A stretch of DNA of 55,520 nucleotides from contig CAZTDN010000020.1 in the NCBI GenBank assembly GCA_964611895.1, positions 1 to 55,520 of the forward strand, read 5' to 3'. Below the pieces are notes generated by a model. That model made no database searches. It saw nothing but the letters and a program-made list of their open reading frames with translations, and had not been told where the DNA came from. Positions 34,149 through 41,677 of the stretch are shown piece after piece (within the stretch, counting starts at the first letter, position 1; each line of letters begins with the position of its first letter). Source of the stretch: JAIEOG01 sp964611895. Lineage in GTDB: Bacteria; Bdellovibrionota; FAC87; UBA2466. A program made the position numbers and the translations under genes.

Positions 34149-35446
34149 TGCGCACCGCTGGGCGTGGTACAGACCGGTCCGGCATGGAAACATCGGAATT
34201 AGAAATAAACGAGCTAGGGCCTTTGGGAGATGGTATTGCGCGCACCCCAAAGGGCGTCGTGTTTGTAGAAGGGGCTTTGCCTGGAGAGAAAGTCCGGGTT
34301 GAAGTTTTTCGGGATGACAAAGGGATTTACCGCGGCCGGCTCGAGAACGTGGTCGTCGCATCTTCACACAGGCAGGTTCCGCCCTGCGAACATTTTGACT
34401 ATTGCGGCAACTGTACTTTGCAGCACTTAGAGCGGTCCTCGTACCAGGAATGGAAAAAGAATCTAGCAAAAAGCACTTTAGAAAAGGCAGGGGTTCAACC
34501 CCAAAAGTGGTTGCCTCCGCTTTTTATTGGGGAAAAGTCTCGTCGTCGCGCAACTCTCACGGCATTTAAGCATCAGGGTGAAGTCGGCATTGGGTATTAT
34601 CGCCGCCGCAGTTCCGAGGTTTTTGATATCGATTCGTGTTTAGTCTCCGTCCCAGAAATTTTGCAGTTGCGGGAGGAACTCAAGCCTGTGATGCGCCAGA
34701 TTTTGGCTGAAGGAGAGACGTTAGATATTTTCTTGCAATGGGTGAAGGGGAGTCTGGATCTCGTGCTCTTGGGGCGCATTCGCCACCCTGACCCGGAGGG
34801 CCTGTTACGAGGGGCTTTTGGTCCTCTCGGTGAAGCAAAACGCGTAGCTCGGGTCAGCTGGCGTTCTTCCGAAGAACGCACTCCGATGACGATTTTTAGT
34901 TCCCACCCGCTGAGGGTGGAGTTTGGCCTGCTCCAAGTGACCTTGCCGCCGGCAGCTTTTTTGCAGCCGACCTTGGAGGGGGAACGAGCCTTGATCGATG
35001 CGGTCCAGGAGGCACTTCCAGAAGAAGGGCATTTTGCGGATTTGTTTGCGGGGTGTGGCACGTTTTCCGGTCCTTTATTGCTCACGGGTTCAGTAGAGGC
35101 GTATGAGGAGTCTGCGCTCGCGGTAAAGGCTTTGACCCGAGCGGCGGAGGGCCTACCCTTGACGGTGCATCAGCGGGATTTATTTCGGAACCCGCTACGC
35201 CCTTCGGAGCTAAAGCGTTTTGATGGAGTGATTTTCGATCCTCCTCGTGCGGGGTGTCCAGAGCAAGCTGCTCAACTTGCCGGTTCCCGAGTGCCCGTTT
35301 TGGTAGGTATTTCTTGCAACCCGGCGAGCTTTGCCAAGGATGCTAAAATTCTTTGCGATGCGGGGTATAAGCTAAAATCCGTAAAGATTGTGGACCAATT
35401 TACCTGGTCGCACCACGTCGAGCTTGTCGGCGTATTTTCACTCTAA
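34148..35446 (+). CDS. RumA/TrmA-family RNA uracil-5-methyltransferase
   Basis: 432 residues from the ATG coupled to the previous stop (TGATG); a second ATG at 34184 (ETSELEINELGPLGDG) also starts in conserved sequence. The N-terminal TRAM-like domain has GDGIARTPKG. The four iron-sulfur ligands are Cys80, Cys86, Cys89 (CEHFDYCGNC) and Cys164. The SAM domain shows DLFAGCGTFSGPLL, FDPPRAGC and VGISCNPASFAKD, whose Cys is the catalytic residue. It makes 5-methyluridine, most likely in 23S rRNA; the exact site cannot be assigned from sequence. It ends at the hairpin at 35460. Confidence 0.92.
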   Translation: MRTAGRGTDRSGMETSELEINELGPLGDGIARTPKGVVFVEGALPGEKVRVEVFRDDKGIYRGRLENVVVASSHRQVPPCEHFDYCGNCTLQHLERSSYQEWKKNLAKSTLEKAGVQPQKWLPPLFIGEKSRRRATLTAFKHQGEVGIGYYRRRSSEVFDIDSCLVSVPEILQLREELKPVMRQILAEGETLDIFLQWVKGSLDLVLLGRIRHPDPEGLLRGAFGPLGEAKRVARVSWRSSEERTPMTIFSSHPLRVEFGLLQVTLPPAAFLQPTLEGERALIDAVQEALPEEGHFADLFAGCGTFSGPLLLTGSVEAYEESALAVKALTRAAEGLPLTVHQRDLFRNPLRPSELKRFDGVIFDPPRAGCPEQAAQLAGSRVPVLVGISCNPASFAKDAKILCDAGYKLKSVKIVDQFTWSHHVELVGVFSL

Positions 35447-35459
35447 TAGGGACGTAATA

Positions 35460-35495
35460 GGTACGCGGTACCTTTTGAAAAAGTAACCGCGTACC
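35460..35495. terminator. Long inverted repeat between convergent genes, possible terminator
   Basis: GGTACGCGGT (35460-35469) pairs perfectly with ACCGCGTACC (35486-35495); inside, CTTTT pairs with AAAAG. The 36-bp element fills most of the 54 bp between the uracil methyltransferase and the convergent exported-protein operon, and could stop transcription from both sides. There is no T-run beyond the stem, so it may act as a 3'-end-protecting hairpin rather than an intrinsic terminator. A second short repeat (GGCG, CTAA, CGCC) follows at 35497-35508. Confidence 0.6.
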
Positions 35496-35500
35496 CGGCG

Positions 35501-36016
35501 CTAACGCCCCGAAATGGTAGCCGAGTGAATTTTGGAATGGATTCCGTGCACCAAAGAATCCAAGTTCTGAAACTCTCTATTGCTCTGGATGCGCTCCTGC
35601 TGTCGAGTGGGGGATAGGGATTGGTTTCGGCGAAGTAATTCCAACTCCGCTTCTCGCCGAGCTTTGCGTGCAAATACCTGCTGCGTGTAGTCGATATATT
35701 CGCGGTGTTCGTTTTGGATCCACTGTTCTTTGCGCTGCATGCTTTGAATCGCCCTTGGATCGCCACCATGGGTGTAGGTGCGCTGGGCTTGCCCGGCGAT
35801 TCCATATTGGCCCTGTAAGATGCGGCGTCCATATTGGTCGAGTTGGTAACGGTGTCCAACCTCCCAGCGATTTTGATTGTACGAAGTCTGGGGTAAGTTT
35901 TTTTGGGAGTAGTCTCCGCGGCTTTGTTGTTGTTGCGAAAAATGGTACTGCTCCGCCAATGCCGGCAGTTCGACAATATTCACAAATAGAGCTACGGCCA
36001 GTGTTCTGATAATCAC
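35501..36016 (-). CDS. Exported repeat-family protein, paralogue of its upstream neighbour
   Basis: 171 residues from a GTG overlapping the preceding stop in GTGA (36013-36016). Signal peptide: IIRTLAVALFVNIVELPALA. The core has YQLDQYGRRILQGQYGIAGQ and AQRTYTHGGDP, matching the upstream protein position by position (DQYGR, HGQ/QGQ, AG, RTY-HGG-P, IQ-M), so the two arose by tandem duplication. The rest is a charged helix (QEHREYIDYTQQ-like). Function is unknown. The pair closes the leftward operon that starts at 41389, and the end is marked by the hairpin at 35460. Confidence 0.72.
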   Translation of the reverse strand: MIIRTLAVALFVNIVELPALAEQYHFSQQQQSRGDYSQKNLPQTSYNQNRWEVGHRYQLDQYGRRILQGQYGIAGQAQRTYTHGGDPRAIQSMQRKEQWIQNEHREYIDYTQQVFARKARREAELELLRRNQSLSPTRQQERIQSNREFQNLDSLVHGIHSKIHSATISGR

Positions 36017-36483
36017 CAGTTCTTCTCCATGTCTGAGTCATGCAACTTCTTGTGGATGTCATGTATCCCCGATGAAAGAGTCTGCATCTTGTCGTAAAAC
36101 CGATCCCCCGTGCGCAAGCTCTCCATACGATACTGCGCCTGCCGATCGTAATACTGCCGGGTAGAATCGACATAGTTGCGATGAACCTTTTGGAGGTGCT
36201 CTTCTCGCTCGAGCATGCGTTGGATTCGCTCTGGGTTGCCTCCATGGTTGTAAGTGCGCATCGCCCTCCCCGCGTCGCCGGATTGGCCGTGCGCAATGAC
36301 TCGGCCATACTGATCGATGTAATAGCGGTGCTTTAATTCCCATTGATTGTCGGCGGTGGTGGAACGGAGCCGATCCGTGCGATCGTAACTGCTTCGCCCC
36401 TGCTCCTGAGAATAAAGACGGTAACGTTCAGCGTGGGCAAATGAGCCGATAAGTCCGAAAAAGATGACAACCAAATGAATCAC
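36013..36483 (-). CDS. Exported repeat-family protein, tandem paralogue
   Basis: 156 residues from a GTG with AAAGGA eight bases upstream. A signal peptide (IHLVVIFFGLIGSFAHA) is followed by a polar region, then YYIDQYGRVIAHGQSGDAG and RTYNHGGNPERIQRM, and a long charged helix rich in Glu, Arg and Tyr (likely coiled). It is clearly homologous to the next gene's product. Neither has a known domain. The conserved DQYGR and RTYxHGGxP segments are good search queries. It lies 24 bp behind the large trypsin-like gene and overlaps its paralogue by four bases. Confidence 0.72.
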   Translation of the reverse strand: MIHLVVIFFGLIGSFAHAERYRLYSQEQGRSSYDRTDRLRSTTADNQWELKHRYYIDQYGRVIAHGQSGDAGRAMRTYNHGGNPERIQRMLEREEHLQKVHRNYVDSTRQYYDRQAQYRMESLRTGDRFYDKMQTLSSGIHDIHKKLHDSDMEKNW

Positions 36484-36507
36484 GGGTGTTTTCCTTTCTG
36501 TTAAAAT

Positions 36508-39147
36508 CTACGGGTACTGCAAACCCGCTTTCCTATAGGCATCGGGTTCTTGCCTCTTAAGCTCCTCAAATATCTGGTCTCGGCTCCACCCCCCAGGCAT
36601 CGCGGAGATCAGTTCTTGCCGAATGCGTACTTTCTCCGCTCGTTGGTTGAGGTCTTCGAGTTGCTGCTGCTTGGCGCCCTTCAAAAGAGGAGGCGAAGGA
36701 AGGTTTACGACCGCTTCGGCTTCGCACAGATCCCGGTGAATTCGTTCGAGCCGTTCTTGGTCTTCGGCTGTCACTTCGGGCTTCAACCCGATGACACCAG
36801 ACACTCCCTGATGGACCTTGTTAAAGCTTTCAATTCGAGCTTGGTACTGCTTTTGTTGCGCTGGCGTCAGGGAACCATAGGTGCTCGCGCGAGGCGCCTT
36901 CTTGTGTTTTTGAAGGTAATTCGCCAGAAAGGATTTTAGTTTTTTGCGCTCAGTCGCGTAGGCCTTCTGGACATCACGCGCCTGCTCTTGTGTCCAAGAC
37001 AATCGTTCAGGCGCAGAACCCAAAACCTCCAAAGGCAGAGAAAACGCGTCGAACAAAATCGCATTCTCATTATCGTGGGGCCGAGTCTCCGATTCTCCGA
37101 TGATCCACCAGGGACTGATTACACACGCAGGAGCTTGAAACGCGACAATCCCTTTGATTTCATGCTGTCCGGTTTCCAGATGCCGCTGCCCCGACAAGCG
37201 TACGCTCACGTTCGAAAATCTCTGCAGTCCTTTTTCTATGCACAGCGGAGAAGCGTATTCGGCCTTTCCTGCATAATCCCATTTGAGCGAGCTTTTTTGT
37301 TCCCAGGCACCCGGCGGGAGCTGAAGGGTAAATTTCCCCCAACGTGGGGCGATCCACTCGATCAACGTTCCGTTCGCATCTGAAACCACCGTGGCGTGCT
37401 GAATCGCACCTCCCGGGAATTGCTGAGGAGCCGAAACAAAATCGACGTCCTTCTCAGGATGCGCTTTGAGGAGGCGCAGCCACGCCGCGTACATCGGCAG
37501 CTCCCAAGCTCCCAGCCCGTTGACAAACTTAGCGTCCAGTTCCGAGAGATCTTTACCGGGACGGTGAAACGGTACGATTTGGGTATGCGAAAGCACGCCC
37601 AAGCTGTCTCGCATCTCGAGTGTTCTGGGCCAATCCGCCACAACGAAATCGGCGCTTAATTCCTTGCCTGAATCGGCACGGTACATCTGAAGAAAGTGAG
37701 GGAGGTTCACAATCGGAGTACCGCCATAGCTATGAAACTGCGCATTCTCGATCAGGATGCCTGGCTGGTACTTGAACAGCGCATCGACTCCGCCCAAAGC
37801 AGAGTGGACCGAGAAAAATTCATTCAGCGTGGTATCGGGATCGTGCCATCGCTGTGGGTGCTGGACCTCGTGGAGGAGCTGACCATAATGCACAAATCCT
37901 GTTAGGCCGCCGTAAGGGTCCGTGAGGAAATAATGTGAGTCCAATGCGGGAATGGTGTAGCCGAAACTGCCGCCCTTGCTGTCTCCCCCGCCTTTACTGT
38001 CCCCTCCACCCTTGCTGTCTCCGCCACCTTTGCTATCACCACCGCCCTTGCTGTCTCCTCCGGGGTGGAGGTCTCCCCCGCCGAATTTGAGACTGGAGCT
38101 GCTGCTTACGATTTTTCCTTGGAGCGCAGCCGCGCCTTTTAGGATGCGAACAGAGCTCGACGAGAGATATTCAAACTTGCCATCTAGGCTGGTTTTGACG
38201 ACAAAAATGTCTGTTTTTCCATTTCGGATATAGCCATCTACCAAACGATTGGCAGTTTGGAGTGTCGTGCCAATCGGGATGACATACGTCCGTGGGGAAA
38301 GTGGGGCGTACGCGGTGGCCATTCCTAGGATGCGCGCGTGCTCGAGGACAGACGGCCGATTCTCCGGCGTTCCAAATAACGGAGAACCCGAAAATCCCCA
38401 AGAAAGCATGTCCACTACGTAGCAAGATTCCAAAAACGGCGCCGGGCAAATGCGGCTAGTACGCAAAGGAGTTGGACGGCTCAGTTCTACCCTTTCTTGT
38501 TTTTCGTGGACGTCAAAAGGAGAGTCTTTCCAGTAAAGCTCATTAGTAGCGTGGTCCATCCACAGAGAATAGAGTTCTGAGGGGAGGGGGTTAGTGGAAA
38601 AATAGGGTGTTCCTCGGATTCCTAGTTTCCATCGGGTCGACGTCGGGTCGCCTTGGACGATCCGCGAATCTCTTTCGGCCTGGGGTTTTCTCCACAGTTC
38701 CTCCTGGGGTGGGTTTGAAACCAGGATCACTGCAATGTCCATTCCTGGATCTAGCCCAATGACGCGAATGGGTATCTTGAGTGGACGAGGGGAGGTGTTT
38801 CCGGCTTCGTTTTGTGACTCCACTTCAATGTAAATGTTTTTCCATTTGGTTCGGTCGCGAGGCAGAACGTGGTACGGCAGTACGTGGTAATAGTCCCCGT
38901 TTTCCTCCCGAAACTCGATAGCCGTTCCGTAAAAGGGTTCGAAATCACTCCAGACTACTTTTGCCTCGAGGTCCGACACCACATAAGCCGGATCGTCATC
39001 GGGTGCGTCGGCATAAACAGGATCGATGAGCGCTTCAATATAACTTTGTTTATCCTGGGCGGCGACCGAGAGAGAATTTGCTAATCCAAGAGCCAACCAA
39101 AGGAACAATGGGCGATAGGAATGCTTCATTCGGGCTATATACCTCAT
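36508..39147 (-). CDS. Large exported protein: trypsin-like domain plus GGGDSK linker and C-terminal domain
   Basis: 879 residues. The start ATG at 39147 overlaps the previous stop (ATGA); ATG 39129 is an alternative. A signal peptide (FLWLALGLANSLSVAA) is followed by a chymotrypsin-fold peptidase: His93 in VLPYHVLP, Asp137 in GMDIAVILVS, and Ser253 in GFSGSPLF. These match the triad of HtrA-like trypsins. A flexible linker of five perfect GGGDSK units (residues ~362-392) separates it from a ~480-residue C-terminal part with no recognised family, ending in charged helices. It is probably a surface or periplasmic protease with a second functional domain, the largest protein of the operon. Confidence 0.8.
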   Translation of the reverse strand: MRYIARMKHSYRPLFLWLALGLANSLSVAAQDKQSYIEALIDPVYADAPDDDPAYVVSDLEAKVVWSDFEPFYGTAIEFREENGDYYHVLPYHVLPRDRTKWKNIYIEVESQNEAGNTSPRPLKIPIRVIGLDPGMDIAVILVSNPPQEELWRKPQAERDSRIVQGDPTSTRWKLGIRGTPYFSTNPLPSELYSLWMDHATNELYWKDSPFDVHEKQERVELSRPTPLRTSRICPAPFLESCYVVDMLSWGFSGSPLFGTPENRPSVLEHARILGMATAYAPLSPRTYVIPIGTTLQTANRLVDGYIRNGKTDIFVVKTSLDGKFEYLSSSSVRILKGAAALQGKIVSSSSSLKFGGGDLHPGGDSKGGGDSKGGGDSKGGGDSKGGGDSKGGSFGYTIPALDSHYFLTDPYGGLTGFVHYGQLLHEVQHPQRWHDPDTTLNEFFSVHSALGGVDALFKYQPGILIENAQFHSYGGTPIVNLPHFLQMYRADSGKELSADFVVADWPRTLEMRDSLGVLSHTQIVPFHRPGKDLSELDAKFVNGLGAWELPMYAAWLRLLKAHPEKDVDFVSAPQQFPGGAIQHATVVSDANGTLIEWIAPRWGKFTLQLPPGAWEQKSSLKWDYAGKAEYASPLCIEKGLQRFSNVSVRLSGQRHLETGQHEIKGIVAFQAPACVISPWWIIGESETRPHDNENAILFDAFSLPLEVLGSAPERLSWTQEQARDVQKAYATERKKLKSFLANYLQKHKKAPRASTYGSLTPAQQKQYQARIESFNKVHQGVSGVIGLKPEVTAEDQERLERIHRDLCEAEAVVNLPSPPLLKGAKQQQLEDLNQRAEKVRIRQELISAMPGGWSRDQIFEELKRQEPDAYRKAGLQYP
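37970..38059 (-). repeat. Five in-frame 18-bp repeats encoding GGGDSK
   Basis: Five copies of an 18-bp unit, 37970-38059, each encoding Gly-Gly-Gly-Asp-Ser-Lys. Synonymous positions differ between units (for example cttgct versus tttact), so the repeat is not newly expanded and the peptide has been kept under selection. Copy number could vary between strains by slippage without breaking the frame. Confidence 0.93.
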
Positions 39148-39989
39148 TGAAGGGCTTGCCGCAGTGCTTTTACACCGGGGTCTTGCGCACCTCGGGCGGA
39201 CTCTGCTTCCTTAAGCATTTCAAGTGCTTCAGCGGTCCGTCCCAGGTCCTTTAAAGCGAACCCTCGATCCAGTGCCCTTAGGGCGGCTAGCTGTTCAGAG
39301 TTTTCGCTGGGCTCCGCTTGAAGGGACGCTTCGTAGGCCTGATCAAAAATTTCCAAAGCCTTGGCAGGTTCGCCTCGCACCATCCAATTGTCTGCTAGTC
39401 GTAGTCGCGCTTCGATAAGGGACTCTCCTTCGGCTGCCTTTTCCAAGTAGGGGGTGGCCTCGGCGGGGCGGTTTTGTTCCATGAGGAGATCGCCCATGGC
39501 AGCGGCGGCCATTTTTGAGGAAGGTTTTTGTTTGGTCAGCTGAGTCAGAATCTCTTGCGCTCGTTGAGGGTTCTTTAGAAGTCGGGAATTCAAAAGTGCG
39601 AGTTCAATCCCTAGGTATTCATTCTCAGGGGTTTGTTGAAAAGACTTTTCCAAAAGCACCGATGCCGACTCCGCTTTGCCTTGGCTCACTAAGTTTCGTG
39701 CTGATATGAGCGTTTCTTCCGTGACAGCGTCCAATTTCGCAAACCCTTCGGTGCTTCCATCAAAAAGTGGATCGGTGTTTTTGGCTGGACGTATGTCAGG
39801 AGGTTCCACTGGGAACGGTTTCTTGGGAGTTACTACCTTTGTCTCGAAGGGTAGAGCTGAAGGAGGGGAGATCACTCGTTTATCAATGGATGGCTTGGCG
39901 GGGTTTGATGCAGTCGAGTCAGTCTTGTACAACCACCCACCAAAAACGGACACCACGAACGCAATTCCGCCGAGCCAAACCAGCTTCAT
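39144..39989 (-). CDS. Membrane-anchored TPR protein
   Basis: 281 residues. One N-terminal anchor (VWLGGIAFVVSVFGGWLY) is followed by a proline-rich spacer of ~60 residues and then TPR-like helix pairs (ISARNLVSQGKAESASVLLE, AAAMGDLLMEQNRPAEATPYL, ADNWMVRGEPAKALEIFDQAY, FALKDLGRTAEALEMLKEAE). The TPR array would face the periplasm and bind partner proteins, perhaps other products of this operon. Start and stop codons overlap the genes on both sides by four bases (ATGA at 39986-39989 and at 39144-39147), which is strong evidence for coordinated translation. Confidence 0.82.
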   Translation of the reverse strand: MKLVWLGGIAFVVSVFGGWLYKTDSTASNPAKPSIDKRVISPPSALPFETKVVTPKKPFPVEPPDIRPAKNTDPLFDGSTEGFAKLDAVTEETLISARNLVSQGKAESASVLLEKSFQQTPENEYLGIELALLNSRLLKNPQRAQEILTQLTKQKPSSKMAAAAMGDLLMEQNRPAEATPYLEKAAEGESLIEARLRLADNWMVRGEPAKALEIFDQAYEASLQAEPSENSEQLAALRALDRGFALKDLGRTAEALEMLKEAESARGAQDPGVKALRQALQ

Positions 39990-40429
39990 CTTGGGTTCCC
40001 GTATCGAATAAGGTGGTCTTCGTAAGCTTTGTCGACGTTGAGGCGATACCCTCTTCCATCACTGTCAGGACTGTGCGTTCCATGGAGGTATTCTCTTTGG
40101 TAGCGAATGCCTTCAGATTCGGCGGTTGTTCGCACGGAGTCTCGGTGAATGTGAAAAGTACCATTGGAATCCACCCAACAATCGTAGGTTTTCCCTTCGT
40201 AGGTGAGATGGACTCCGCGAGAATCTTGGAAAACGTAAACGAGTTTTCCATCGACGTACCTGTAGGCGCCATAGGTTTGAGGCGAATAGTAAGTGGGGCT
40301 CCCGGTGTATCCAGAGCCTTTCACTATTCCGTTTTTGATGACGAGCTTGGCCCCTCTGCCGCCCTGGGCGGCAGAGGAAAATAGACCGGCTGAGGACAAG
40401 GCAATCAGAAAGAGAATCTTATTCTTCAT
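39986..40429 (-). CDS. Exported protein of unknown function
   Basis: About 147 residues from the ATG at 40429 (KNKILFLIALSSAGLFSSAAQ), a good signal peptide; a second ATG twelve bases upstream is less likely. The mature protein is small and beta-rich (AYRYVDGKLVYVFQDSRG, GKTYDCWVDSNGTFHIHR), with a single Cys. The charged Tyr/His content is high. No family is recognised. It starts 11 bp inside the end of the previous gene and overlaps the TPR gene by four bases. Confidence 0.7.
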   Translation of the reverse strand: MKNKILFLIALSSAGLFSSAAQGGRGAKLVIKNGIVKGSGYTGSPTYYSPQTYGAYRYVDGKLVYVFQDSRGVHLTYEGKTYDCWVDSNGTFHIHRDSVRTTAESEGIRYQREYLHGTHSPDSDGRGYRLNVDKAYEDHLIRYGNPR

Positions 40430-41003
40430 AGTAATACTCATAATGTTGCCAGGTGGGCGCTGGTCTTATGGGACCGAAATAAGGCGGGCCAAAGGGTCTC
40501 CAGGGTCGGGGAGTAAGCGGGCGAGGTGCTTGGGCACCCGGCCGCAGTGGGCTGGCCTTGGGTTTGATTTCAACCAATTCGACGAGAGATTTTTCAGCAA
40601 TGCGAGGAGAGCGTGTTTTTGCTGTGCAACTCACGTCTACTTCTTTGGGAAACACAATCAGCTTAGGGGCCCCCGACTCTTTCCAACTTCCGGTGCGTTC
40701 GTCCTGGAGAACGAGTTGGGCGGTGCAATATTCCAAAACACAAGCAGCCGCTCCTTGGGCGCATGAGGCGCAGGCATCGTCGAGAATTTGCTCGAGTGGA
40801 TCAAATCCCGAAGATTGGCCGGTAGAATATTCTTCGCGGACCGCACCCCAGATAGATCTGGCGGATCTAGCGGCACTAAAGCGGCAACCGAGCTCAAATG
40901 CTTGGCCATTCAGGTTTTGGTGCAGAGTATGGGGGTCTAGTTTGGGTACGGCACCGGCATGTGCTGTCAACCAAAGCGCAGGCAGTAAGAAAAGCTTTTT
41001 CAT
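40419..41003 (-). CDS. Exported cysteine- and proline-rich protein
   Basis: 194 residues; AAGGAG sits five bases before the ATG. A signal peptide ends in AHAGA. The middle carries a cluster of Cys (GCRFSAARSARS, DACASC, AAACVLEYC, DVSC), which probably forms disulfides outside the cell. The C-terminus is Pro/Tyr/Trp-rich (RPLTPRPWRPFGPPYFGP, then HYEYYYEE), a composition known from adhesive or surface layers. No family is recognised. Confidence 0.7.
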   Translation of the reverse strand: MKKLFLLPALWLTAHAGAVPKLDPHTLHQNLNGQAFELGCRFSAARSARSIWGAVREEYSTGQSSGFDPLEQILDDACASCAQGAAACVLEYCTAQLVLQDERTGSWKESGAPKLIVFPKEVDVSCTAKTRSPRIAEKSLVELVEIKPKASPLRPGAQAPRPLTPRPWRPFGPPYFGPIRPAPTWQHYEYYYEE

Positions 41004-41062
41004 GAATTCTCCTTAATGGGGAGCAGAGCCCCCGCTTAGAGGGCTCTGCTCGCCGAGTTCGA

Positions 41063-41389
41063 CTACCAACGCCGGTGGTGTTGTTCGTAGCCTTCGTTCC
41101 AGCCACTGCCCCAGCCGCCTGAGTTGTGGTAGCCCCAAGTGCGCCAGTGTCGGTGTTCATAGCCGTCGCTGCAGGCGTCGGAATAGCCCTGACGGTGTCC
41201 ACCATAGGTCTCAAACCAACGGTGACCGCCGTAGCCAGGATTGTACGAGGGTTGGTAGTAGGGCGGATTAAATCCTGAACTCATATAACCCCCATAGCCA
41301 CCATATCCATACCCGCCGGCTTCGGCAGTTGTGGAGAGGGTGGCAAAAGCAAGTCCAACTCCCACGATGATTGATAGAATGTTCTTCAT
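41063..41389 (-). CDS. Small exported Gly/Tyr/His-rich protein, first gene of operon
   Basis: 108 residues with AAGGAG eight bases before the ATG at 41389. After a signal peptide (LSIIVGVGLAFATLSTTAEA), nearly the whole mature chain is Gly, Tyr, Trp and His: GGYGYGGYGGYM, YQPSYNPGYGGH, HHRRW at the end. Such low-complexity aromatic proteins tend to self-assemble or bind polyphenols or metals. Being first of seven genes and having the best ribosome site, it may be made in excess. A 59-bp gap, with no hairpin seen, separates it from the next gene. Confidence 0.7.
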   Translation of the reverse strand: MKNILSIIVGVGLAFATLSTTAEAGGYGYGGYGGYMSSGFNPPYYQPSYNPGYGGHRWFETYGGHRQGYSDACSDGYEHRHWRTWGYHNSGGWGSGWNEGYEQHHRRW

Positions 41390-41499
41390 TCTGTGATGCT
41401 CCTTAAATGTGGAATTCCAACTCTAGAAGAGCCGGTTTCCCGTTCTGGGCCTAGGTTTCCCGGAGCTACCGGAGGATTGAAACCTGTATTTGCATTTGT

Positions 41500-41527
41500 G
41501 CTCACCCAAAGGTGGGGTTGGGTGAGC
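41500..41527. promoter_or_regulatory. Perfect 10-bp inverted repeat in the divergent spacer
   Basis: GCTCACCCAA (41500-41509) and TTGGGTGAGC (41518-41527) are exact complements around an 8-base loop. It lies ~110 bp upstream of the first operon gene and ~150 bp upstream of the regulator gene. No T-run follows, so an operator or a 5'-leader hairpin is more likely than a terminator. Confidence 0.55.
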
Positions 41528-41574
41528 GTGAATTTAAAGTCATTTCAGTCGGTTACCAATTCGTCAGAAAGTGT

Positions 41575-41606
41575 GACTGTGAAAAATCGATCGAGTTTTC
41601 ACAATC
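41575..41606. promoter_or_regulatory. Operator-like 32-bp palindrome upstream of the regulator gene
   Basis: TGTGAAAA (41578-41585) and TTTTCACA (41596-41603) flank ATCGATCGAG, itself nearly symmetrical around CGATCG. Over 41575-41606, 14 of 16 base pairs are symmetric. This is by far the strongest palindrome in the intergenic DNA. A dimeric regulator could bind here; the winged-helix protein encoded immediately to the right is the obvious candidate, possibly acting on both the operon and its own gene. Confidence 0.65.
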
Positions 41607-41640
41607 GTAATGGGGGCCCTGCGCTGAGAATACTCTTTAA

Positions 41641-41670
41641 TTGCGATTACTCTTTGGATGTGACTATATC
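41641..41670 (+). promoter_or_regulatory. Possible promoter of the regulator gene
   Basis: TTGCGA (41641-41646) and TATATC (41665-41670) are spaced by 18 bp, each matching four of six consensus bases. Transcription would start almost exactly at the ATG (41678), again giving a leaderless transcript, which fits the lack of a Shine-Dalgarno site. The match is weak. Confidence 0.3.
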
Positions 41671-41677
41671 CGGGCCC

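Noticed and set aside
37970..38059. Possible CRISPR-like array
   Set aside because: The 18-bp units have no spacers and encode an in-frame GGGDSK linker.
39767..40384. Rightward open frame of ~205 codons
   Set aside because: It is antisense to the TPR and small exported genes, which have clear leaders and ATGA overlaps.
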